NCBI GenBank assembly: GCA_014896235.1
Contig: JADBKU010000006.1
Location: 1 to 64,000, forward strand
Length of the DNA stretch: 64,000 bases
From: a bacterium
GTDB taxonomy: Bacteria; Desulfobacterota; Binatia; Binatales; Binataceae
Direction: 5' to 3'
The notes beneath the pieces were generated by a model that worked only from the letters and a program-made list of their open reading frames with translations, searched no databases and was not told the DNA's origin. The position numbers were made by a program, and so were the translations under genes. Positions 56,606 to 64,000 of this stretch are shown one piece after another. Every line of letters starts with the position of its first letter. Position 1 is the stretch's first letter.

Positions 56606-56859
56606 CTGAGACGCCGGCCCGCGAATCGCGACGCGGGCCGATGCGTACGGGGATCTAGACTATCACCGTCTGCCGGCACAAACTCGCCGCGCGGCGGCGA
56701 CGTGGCGCGCACGCCAAAGCGCGCGAGGGCTTGCTTTTCCCGTCAATCGGGCTAAACAGCAGCATGGCGGGCGCAGAGGGATCGCTCGCCGATCGCAAAT
56801 CAGCCGAACGGCCAGTTCCTGGATGCGCCGGATTCCTTAACACGGGGAGAGTTAACGGA

Positions 56860-57609
56860 ATGACCGCCAAACAGAACCTGAAGTATCAGTTGATGGCCGC
56901 CACGAGCGGCTTCGCCTTCGAAATTCTCTTCACGATTTTCTGGGGCGTCTTCGGCCACAACCTGCCGCCGGTTTCGCCAAGCCTGAGCGGCCCGGAGCTG
57001 GCGGCGTACTTCGCGAATCATCACATCTCGATTCTCTTCGGCAACAGTATGACCGCGCTGGTCGCCGTGCTGTGGATTCCATGGACGGCGCAACTGACGG
57101 TCGTGATGCGGCGCATCGAAGGACCAAGCCCGGTCCTGACCATCATTCAACTGATCGGCGGCATCCTGACCGCATGGGTGCTGATGTTCTGTCCGGCGAT
57201 CTGGGCGGTCGCCGCGTTTCGTCCCGATATCGATCCAAACACCATCCGGATGGTCAACGATCTCGGCTTCATCCTGTTCACCATCACCTACGCCGTCACG
57301 TCGGTGCAGGCGATCGCGGCGGGACTGGTCGGGCTTGCGGACCGGAGCGAGCATCCGGTGTTCCCGCGATGGGTCTCCGGATGGGCGATTTTCGCCGGCT
57401 TCAGCTTTATCCCGCTCACCGCGATGCCGTTTTTCAAGACCGGGCCGCTCGCGTGGAACGGCGCGATCTGCTTCTGGGGCCTGTTCGGGACCTATTTCAT
57501 CTGGACGGCATCGATGGGCTATTGCATGGCGAAGGACGCGAGCCGCCGCCTGCGCGCCGAGAGCGAGATGGAACTCCCCCACCCCCGCTCCTCTGCGGTC
57601 GCATCTTGA
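56860..57609 (+). CDS. polytopic membrane hypothetical protein
   Basis: MTAKQNLKYQLMAATSGFAFEILFTIFWGVFGHNLPPVSPSLSGPELAAYFANHH; multiple TM segments. Confidence 0.72.
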   Translation: MTAKQNLKYQLMAATSGFAFEILFTIFWGVFGHNLPPVSPSLSGPELAAYFANHHISILFGNSMTALVAVLWIPWTAQLTVVMRRIEGPSPVLTIIQLIGGILTAWVLMFCPAIWAVAAFRPDIDPNTIRMVNDLGFILFTITYAVTSVQAIAAGLVGLADRSEHPVFPRWVSGWAIFAGFSFIPLTAMPFFKTGPLAWNGAICFWGLFGTYFIWTASMGYCMAKDASRRLRAESEMELPHPRSSAVAS

Positions 57610-57884
57610 GAATTCAACGCGCCGTCTCCCCGCCGTCTCGCGGAGCCAGGCGCGATAGTCCTGGTTCCTGTTCTTTGCCAGCCATGGCTGGACTGGATCC
57701 GGCCATGACAGAAAGCGCGACCGTACGTAAGTAGTGCGTGCCGTTACAACCGGGCCCAAAAGCGAATCAGGCGGTTCTCTCCAATATCTCCACTTGAAGC
57801 TCTAGTCCGACGCTCCCGCAACATGAGGCGGCTTGCCGGGGGCCTGGTTCTTGGAAATAATTGACCCGCCGGGGCGGGCGGCTG

Positions 57885-58616
57885 ATGAAAGAACGAACCT
57901 GCGCGATCGTCGTGATCGGCAATGAAATCCTGTCCGGAAAAGTACAGGACAGCAACGCATATTTCGCCGCGCGCGAATTGCGCCGGCTCGGCGTCGCGGT
58001 TAACCGAATCGTGGTCGTGCCGGACGATCGTCAGGCGATAATCGACGAAGTCCGCCATTGCTCCCGCTCGTTCGACTTCGTAATCACCTCGGGCGGCGTC
58101 GGCCCGACCCACGACGACATCACGATCGAAGCGATCGCGGCGGCGTTTGGCCGCAAAATCGTGATCGACCCCGAACTCAAACGGATCGTCGCGCAATATT
58201 TCAAGGGCGGCTTGAACGAGGCCGGCCTCAAAATGGCCGAGGCGCCCGAGGGCTGCGTGCTGATCGCGGGCGGCGACGTGCGCTTTCCGACCATCCAGCT
58301 CGAAAACGTCTATATCCTGCCGGGCATTCCTCAAATCTTCGAAGCCAAGCTGAAGGCGCTGGCCGGGCGCTTCGCCACCGATCCCTACTACCTGCGAACC
58401 ATCTATTCCAACGCCAGCGAGAGCGTGCTGGCCGAACATCTGAACGCCACGCTGCGGCAATTCCCGGAATTGCTGCTCGGCTCATATCCAAAAATCGGCT
58501 CCGACGCGTACCGGGTCAAACTGACGCTGGAATCCAAGGATCGCGCCTATCTCGACCGCGCATTCGACCATCTGATGGGCCTGATGCCGGCTGGAACCGT
58601 GGTCAAGACCGAGTAG
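57885..58616 (+). CDS. molybdopterin-binding/CinA N-terminal-like protein
   Basis: CAIVVIGNEILSGKVQDSNAYFAARELRRLGVAVNRIVVVPDDRQAI; FVITSGGVGPTHDDITIEAIAAAFGR. Confidence 0.9.
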   Translation: MKERTCAIVVIGNEILSGKVQDSNAYFAARELRRLGVAVNRIVVVPDDRQAIIDEVRHCSRSFDFVITSGGVGPTHDDITIEAIAAAFGRKIVIDPELKRIVAQYFKGGLNEAGLKMAEAPEGCVLIAGGDVRFPTIQLENVYILPGIPQIFEAKLKALAGRFATDPYYLRTIYSNASESVLAEHLNATLRQFPELLLGSYPKIGSDAYRVKLTLESKDRAYLDRAFDHLMGLMPAGTVVKTE

Positions 58617-58696
58617 CGGAAATGTTGTAGACTATTCGCAGCAGGCGGGCCGGAGGGCGGTCCGCAAATGGCGAGGGTAGGTAGGAGGATGAGGCG

Positions 58697-59320
58697 ATGA
58701 AGCTCCATCGTTTGACGGCGGCGGCATTTCTGTCCGGCGCGCTTGTGATCGCATCGATTAGCCCGCTTCACGCGCAGTCCGCGCCAAGCGGCGCCGCCAG
58801 CGCGGGTTCGCCGGTGGCGGCCGGACCGAATCCGCAGGTGCCGCAGCCCGAGGATCAATCGGGCGTGAACTGGAAGGGCGTAGGCGTAGGCGCGGGCACC
58901 GTGCTCGGCAACGCCGTCTACATGCCGGCGAAGCTGGTGTATGGAATCCTCGGCGGAATCGCGGGCGGCGCAGGATGGGCGCTGACGGGCGGCAATACCC
59001 AGATCGCCGACACGATCTGGCGCAGTTCGCTGGGCGGCGATTACGTGCTCACGCCAAGCATGGTCGCGGGCAAGCAGCCGATCCACTTCAGCGGACCGAC
59101 GGCGACCGCGCCGCCGCCAACGGCGGATCAGACGGCGAATCCGGCAGCCAACGCGACCGTTGCGCAAAGCGGCTCGTCGGTTAACGCGGGGGCACCGACC
59201 CAGCCCACGATCACGAGCGGACCTCACCCGATCGACAGCGGCGCCGGTCCGGTCAGCGGCGGCGGCAACGCCGCGCCGACCAATCCGCCCGCGCCGCTGC
59301 CGTCGACGAATATCGAATAG
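58697..59320 (+). CDS. secreted hypothetical protein
   Basis: Signal peptide; Gly-rich hydrophobic hairpin GAGTVLGNAVYMPAKLVYGILGGIAGGAGWALTGG; Pro/Ala-rich tail. Confidence 0.6.
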   Translation: MKLHRLTAAAFLSGALVIASISPLHAQSAPSGAASAGSPVAAGPNPQVPQPEDQSGVNWKGVGVGAGTVLGNAVYMPAKLVYGILGGIAGGAGWALTGGNTQIADTIWRSSLGGDYVLTPSMVAGKQPIHFSGPTATAPPPTADQTANPAANATVAQSGSSVNAGAPTQPTITSGPHPIDSGAGPVSGGGNAAPTNPPAPLPSTNIE

Positions 59321-59328
59321 GCGGCGCG

Positions 59329-59679
59329 ATGGCGAAGGCGTTGTTCCTCTGGAAATCGACCTGCAGCACCTGCCGGAACGCGCGCGCGTTTATCCGCGAC
59401 GAACTCGGCGCCGAGCTCGACGAGCGCAATTACGCGAAAGAACCGTTCACGCTCGCCGAGCTTGAACGGATCTTTAAGCACGCCGACCCGCGCGACTTCA
59501 TCAATCCGAAAAGCGAAGCGTTCAAAGCGATGGGCCTGCGGGGACGGGCGCTCACGCGCAAACAGGCGCTGGATTTGATCGTCGAGCAGCCGAACCTGCT
59601 GAAACGTCCGCTCACGATCGTCGGCGGCGAATTTATCGCCGGCTTCGATCGCGAGCGGATGCGCGCGCTGCTGGCCTGA
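59329..59679 (+). CDS. ArsC/Spx-family protein
   Basis: FLWKSTCSTCRNARAFIRDELGAELDERNYAKEPFTLAELERIFK. Confidence 0.88.
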   Translation: MAKALFLWKSTCSTCRNARAFIRDELGAELDERNYAKEPFTLAELERIFKHADPRDFINPKSEAFKAMGLRGRALTRKQALDLIVEQPNLLKRPLTIVGGEFIAGFDRERMRALLA

Positions 59680-59712
59680 CGGCGCGGCGGCCGGGCGCGG
59701 CTGAAATCGAAG

Positions 59713-60699
59713 TCAAGCGGATTTTTCGAAACGCTCGGACTTTTCGGCGCGTTCCGCCCGCTCGGATTTGTCGTGGCGGTCATGGTTGCGGGCGTGATTC
59801 GCGGGCGGCGCGGCCACAGTCTTGCTGGTGGTCAAAACGTCGATGAATTTGCGCACGGCGGGCGACAACTCGCGCCCGCGCTTGTAGATAATCGCAAGCG
59901 GACGGGTGAACGGCCCCTCGGCGAATTCGATCATCTTGAGCGTGCCGCGCGCGGTCTCCTGCTCGACGGTCGAGCGCGGCACGATCGCAAGACCCTGGCC
60001 GATCTCGACGGCGCGCTTGATGGTTTCGATATTGTCGAACTCCATCGTGTAGATCGGCTTGACCCCGTGGTCGCGCAGGATTCGGTCGGAGGCTTTGCGC
60101 GTCGCGATATCGCGTTCGTAACCGACGAAGCGCTGGCCGACGAGTTGCCGGACATTGACGCGATCGAATTGCGCCAGCGAATCGTTGGGCGGAACCACCA
60201 GCACCAGTTCGTCGTGACGAAACGCGATGGTCACGATCTGGCTGCGCTTGTTCGGATAGGCGACCACGCCGAGATCGATCTTGCCCTCGATCAAATCGTC
60301 GTAAATTTTGTTCGAGCGCAGATATTCGAGATGAACGTTGACCTGCGGATAGGCGCGCAGGAATTCGCTCAGGTAGGGCGGCAATTCGTGCAGCCCAACG
60401 CTGTAAACCGTGCCGACCCGGATCGCGCCCGCAACCACCGAGCCAATTTCGCGCAAGCGATTCTCAAGCTCGACAAAACGCCGCACGATCTCTTTGCTGG
60501 AATTATAAAGAATCTGGCCCGCCGGAGTCGGTTTGACACCAGCGCGGGCGCGCTCTAACAATCGACATTCGTACTTGTCTTCGAGGCTTCGCACCTGCTG
60601 GCTGACCGCCGACTGAGTCACGAAGTTTTGCGAGGCAGCATAAGAAACACTGCCACTTTCGATAATGTCGCAGAAGACCTTTAGCGTTTCGATGTGCAT
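59713..60699 (-). CDS. LysR family transcriptional regulator
   Basis: MHIETLKVFCDIIESGSVSYAASQNFVTQSAVSQQVRSLEDKYECRLLER. Confidence 0.95.
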   Translation of the reverse strand: MHIETLKVFCDIIESGSVSYAASQNFVTQSAVSQQVRSLEDKYECRLLERARAGVKPTPAGQILYNSSKEIVRRFVELENRLREIGSVVAGAIRVGTVYSVGLHELPPYLSEFLRAYPQVNVHLEYLRSNKIYDDLIEGKIDLGVVAYPNKRSQIVTIAFRHDELVLVVPPNDSLAQFDRVNVRQLVGQRFVGYERDIATRKASDRILRDHGVKPIYTMEFDNIETIKRAVEIGQGLAIVPRSTVEQETARGTLKMIEFAEGPFTRPLAIIYKRGRELSPAVRKFIDVLTTSKTVAAPPANHARNHDRHDKSERAERAEKSERFEKSA

Positions 60700-60893
60700 A
60701 TAACTACGGTCTGATATAAGGATATTTGATGGCTCAACGTGACGCAACGGGGGTTGCGCGCGAAATTCGAAGCCGCTTCGGATCGCGCCCGACGACGGTA
60801 AATCGCGCAGTCGACCGCGAGTTCAACCCGCCGCTCCATCAGACCACAACAAGATTAGTAAACCATCGTTTGATTTAATGCGAGGATTTGCAT

Positions 60894-62063
60894 ATGGCCG
60901 ATTTCATCAGCGACCTTGACTTTTATCAGCTCGACGAATTGCTCAGCCCCGAGGATCGGATGACGCGAGCGGCGGTGCGTCAGTTCGTGCAGCGGGAGGT
61001 AACGCCCCATGTTGAAAAGCATTTCGCTGATTCAACTTTTCCGCTCGAGCTGATTCCGCGGCTGGCCGAATTGGGCGTTTTCGGCGCGAATCTGAAGGGC
61101 TATGGATGCGCCGGGATGAATAATGTGGCGTACGGCCTGATCATGCAGGAGCTGGAAGCGGCCGACTCCGGCTTGCGCTCGTTCGCGTCGGTGCAGAGCG
61201 CGCTCGCGATGTACGCGATTTACGCCTGGGGCTCCGAGGAACAGAAAAACCGGTATCTGCCCCTGATGGCGCAGGGCAAGCTAATCGGATGTTTCGGCCT
61301 GACCGAGCCTGACCACGGTTCGGATCCGGGCGGGATGGAAACCCGGGCGCGCAAGGACGGCCAGGGATGGATCCTGAACGGGATGAAGCGTTGGATCACC
61401 AACGGCTCGATCGCCGACCTTGCCGTCGTCTGGGCGAAGATCGACCAGGGCATCACCGGATTCATCGTCGAAAAAGGCGCGCCGGGCTTCACCACCCGCG
61501 ATATCCATGGAAAGTTCTCGATGCGCGCGTCGATCACGTCAGAATTGTTTTTTGACGACGTGCGGCTGGACGCCGGCGCCCAATTGCCGGCCGCGCGCGG
61601 TCTCAAGGCGCCGTTGGCCTGTCTGACGCAGGCGCGTTACGGAATCGCGTGGGGCGCGATCGGCGCGGCGCGCACCTGCTATCAATGCGCGCTCGATTAC
61701 ACCCGCTCGCGCAAGCAGTTCAGCCGTCCGCTGGCCGGTTATCAGCTCGTGCAGAACAAGCTCGTCAACATGCTGACCGAAATCACCAAGGCCCAGCTCG
61801 TATGCCTCAGGCTCGGCCAGATGAAAGACGCGGGCACGATGCGTCCGGAGCATGTATCGCTGGCCAAGCGGAATAACGTGCAGATGGCGCTGGAGATTGC
61901 GCGAACGGCCCGCGACATGCTCGGCGCCAACGGGATCGTCAACGAATATCCGGTAATCCGCCATATGCTGAATCTGGAGACCGTGAACACGTACGAAGGC
62001 GCCTACGACGTGCATACGCTGATTCTTGGCCGCGATATCACCGGAATCGGCGCATTCGATTGA
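60894..62063 (+). CDS. acyl-CoA dehydrogenase (glutaryl-CoA dehydrogenase-like)
   Basis: GCFGLTEPDHGSDPGGMETRARKDGQGWILNGMKRWITNG; MLGANGIVNEYPVIRHMLNLETVNTYEGAYDVHTLILGRDITGIGAF. Confidence 0.95.
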   Translation: MADFISDLDFYQLDELLSPEDRMTRAAVRQFVQREVTPHVEKHFADSTFPLELIPRLAELGVFGANLKGYGCAGMNNVAYGLIMQELEAADSGLRSFASVQSALAMYAIYAWGSEEQKNRYLPLMAQGKLIGCFGLTEPDHGSDPGGMETRARKDGQGWILNGMKRWITNGSIADLAVVWAKIDQGITGFIVEKGAPGFTTRDIHGKFSMRASITSELFFDDVRLDAGAQLPAARGLKAPLACLTQARYGIAWGAIGAARTCYQCALDYTRSRKQFSRPLAGYQLVQNKLVNMLTEITKAQLVCLRLGQMKDAGTMRPEHVSLAKRNNVQMALEIARTARDMLGANGIVNEYPVIRHMLNLETVNTYEGAYDVHTLILGRDITGIGAFD

Positions 62064-62099
62064 TCGGCGCGTTCGGCCACGGCGCGGCGGCGCAAAATT

Positions 62100-62134
62100 G
62101 AGCGGCCGGAGCCTTCAGAAGGCTCCGGCCGCTC
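62100..62134. terminator. bidirectional terminator hairpin
   Basis: GAGCGGCCGGAGCCTTC-A-GAAGGCTCCGGCCGCTC followed by TCGTTT, between convergent genes. Confidence 0.85.
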
Positions 62135-62167
62135 TCGTTTAGGTTCAATTCGGCTTAATCTGGCCGC

Positions 62168-63022
62168 TTAAGCCAGAACGAAGCGGAAAGAGTCGTCTTT
62201 GCGCACGATTTTGCCTGCCGACGGCGTGGCGAAATGTGTGCCAAACACCAGCGTGCCCGTGTCGGCATAGCGTTCGCAGAAGGCGCGGCGCGTCTGCTTC
62301 GCCATCTTACCATCGACGTCGAAGTTGTCGTCCCATTCCGGGAAGCGGCATTGAATCGGATGGTGCATCAGGTCGCCGGTGATGACGGCGTCCTTGCCAG
62401 CCGAGGAAATCCGAATCGCAAAATGGCCGGGCGTATGGCCGGGCGTCGATTCGAGCCAGATTTCATCGGTGATTTTATGCTTGTCGTCCACGAACTTGAG
62501 CATCCCTTCGGCCAGCACGGGACGCACCGAATCTTCAACCGGATCTTTCAGGAAAGGGTCCTCGGCGCGCGAGAAGAAATCCCATTCCGTGCCGCCAACG
62601 AGATATTGCGCCTTGGTGAACGTCGGCTTCCATTTCCCATCCACCAGCATCGTGTTCCAGCCGACGTGATCGAGATGCAGATGGGTGCAGACGACGTGAT
62701 CGATCGAATCGCGATCGCATCCAGCCTTCTTCAACGTGTCGAGGAACGGCAGGTGCAGGTTGCTGAAGTCAGGAATCCCGCGCACCTTGTCATTGCCGAC
62801 GCAGGTATCGACGATCACGCGCTTGCCCTGGCTTTCCAGCACGAAGGCGTGGATGCTGACCTTGATCTTGCCGGCTTCGTCGATAAAGGTCGGAAAGAGC
62901 CAATCCTTGTCCTTCATCAGATTTTCCGGGGTCCCGTCGGGCAGGATCATCGTGCCGTCCCATGCAACCTCCGATTCGATCACCCTAGTTACCTTAACAT
63001 TGCCTATGTTCCATTGATTCAC
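62168..63022 (-). CDS. MBL-fold metallo-hydrolase
   Basis: VVCTHLHLDHVGWNT; STPGHTPGHFAIRISSAGKDAVITGDLMHHPIQ. Confidence 0.94.
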   Translation of the reverse strand: MNQWNIGNVKVTRVIESEVAWDGTMILPDGTPENLMKDKDWLFPTFIDEAGKIKVSIHAFVLESQGKRVIVDTCVGNDKVRGIPDFSNLHLPFLDTLKKAGCDRDSIDHVVCTHLHLDHVGWNTMLVDGKWKPTFTKAQYLVGGTEWDFFSRAEDPFLKDPVEDSVRPVLAEGMLKFVDDKHKITDEIWLESTPGHTPGHFAIRISSAGKDAVITGDLMHHPIQCRFPEWDDNFDVDGKMAKQTRRAFCERYADTGTLVFGTHFATPSAGKIVRKDDSFRFVLA

Positions 63023-63294
63023 GTGGTTGGCTCCTTGTGTATCGCGCCGTCACGCGGCGCGGTAATGTCAGACTCTCTTTAGACGATTCGGCGCCGAACC
63101 GCCAACGGCAGCGGCGCGCGGTTGCCAAATATCGCCAGTGGACAGACAGCGAGGACACAGCAGCGTCAGTTGCGCCATAACATCAAATCGCGCGTAATTT
63201 GATGAGTTACGTCGAAATTACCTGCTTGTTCGTCACGCGCATTTGTCTAAGATTGATAATCGCGCCGATCGGCTGAGCATCGCCGGCGCGGGAC

Positions 63295-63900
63295 TTGAAG
63301 CGGGGGGGGCGTTTGGACGCCGAATTGCACGATATCAACCGCACCGAAAGCGCTTTGCGCGGAAAAAAGGCGCGGACCGTGATTTTCGATCGCGACGGCG
63401 TTATCAATCGGATCGTGATGCGCGATGGCGCGCCCGCGAGTCCGCGCAACCTGGAAGAATTTATCATCGAACCCGAAGCTCCCGCCGCCCTTGGCCGACT
63501 CAAGGCGGCAGGATTCCGGATGTTCGTGGCGTCTAATCAACCCGATCTCGCCCGCCTGAAAGTGGCTCCCGAAACTATTGACGCGATGACCGCGGCGATT
63601 CTGGCGGCGTTGCCGATCGAAGCCGTGCGCATCTGCCCGCACGACGACGGCGACGGATGCGATTGCCGCAAACCGCGGCCCGGGATGCTGCTCGGCCTTG
63701 CGCGCGACTTCGATTTCGATTTATCCGGCGCTTTCATGATTGGCGACGCGTGGAAGGACGTCCACGCCGGGCGGGCGGCCGGATGCAAGACAATTCTTGT
63801 CGCTCGCGATTACAATCGCGGCGTGACCGCCGACTTCAAGGCCGCGACGCTCTCGGAAGCGATCGATTTGATCCTTGCGGTTGGAGACGCGCCCCGATGA
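63295..63900 (+). CDS. gmhB: D-glycero-D-manno-heptose-1,7-bisphosphate 7-phosphatase-like HAD phosphatase
   Basis: TVIFDRDGVINRIV; CPHDDGDGCDCRKPRPGMLLGLARDFDFDLSGAFMIGDAWKDVHAGRAAG; followed by a SIS-domain gene. Confidence 0.85.
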   Translation: MKRGGRLDAELHDINRTESALRGKKARTVIFDRDGVINRIVMRDGAPASPRNLEEFIIEPEAPAALGRLKAAGFRMFVASNQPDLARLKVAPETIDAMTAAILAALPIEAVRICPHDDGDGCDCRKPRPGMLLGLARDFDFDLSGAFMIGDAWKDVHAGRAAGCKTILVARDYNRGVTADFKAATLSEAIDLILAVGDAPR

Positions 63901-64000
63901 GCGGAGAATTGCGCGCCCATATCAGCGGCTATCTGGCCGAAGCGGCCGAGATTTGCGCGACGCTCGATCAGGACGCGATCGAAAGAATCGTCGCCGGGCT
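63897..64000 (+). CDS. gmhA: SIS-domain phosphoheptose isomerase, 5' fragment truncated by window end
   Basis: MSGELRAHISGYLAEAAEICATLDQDAIERIVAGL; ATGA overlap with gmhB. Confidence 0.65.
   Translation, partial: MSGELRAHISGYLAEAAEICATLDQDAIERIVAG

Noticed and set aside
1-64000. CRISPR array or tRNA/rRNA genes
   Set aside because: No regularly spaced repeats were seen, and no tRNA or rRNA signature other than the tmRNA was recognised by eye.

Overview
64 kb window of a GC-rich bacterial chromosome. The lineage is not determinable from sequence alone; the lipid/CoA gene content would fit a soil or uncultured proteobacterium-like organism. Positions 1-6.26 kb are the right end of an integrated, probably conjugative or mobilisable element: a MobF relaxase/helicase truncated at the window edge, Cys-rich small proteins, SSB, an AlpA/excisionase-like HTH and a tyrosine integrase. 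It is inserted at the 3' end of ssrA (tmRNA, minus strand, 6259-6616, tag ADNNGYALAA). The rest is mostly ordinary chromosome: a carbamoyltransferase/SxtJ-like/DUF5989-like/SGNH cassette, two hybrid sensor kinases, moaA, an MMPL exporter, thiolase+DUF35 pairs, CoA-transferase, acyl-CoA dehydrogenase/MaoC genes, an OPT transporter, phoU, an NtrC-type regulator, an RND pump with GntR regulator, an AddAB-like helicase-nuclease pair, tandem MOSC proteins and gmhB/gmhA. Main second-look items: (1) a rhodanese-like gene (28521-29006) with an in-frame TGA exactly where its tandem paralogue has Cys, followed by a hairpin compatible with a bacterial SECIS, so a candidate selenoprotein; (2) a 1178-aa hybrid histidine kinase lacking the phospho-acceptor His (SQEIRTP), the N-box Asn and the Asp of its second receiver; (3) an integrase ORF whose C-terminus is encoded antisense to tmRNA across the att site; (4) a compact carbamoyltransferase cassette with a 50-aa ORF missed by the ORF track; (5) a MaoC-like protein with a histone-H1-like basic tail. 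All family assignments come from reading motifs by eye; no database search was run.
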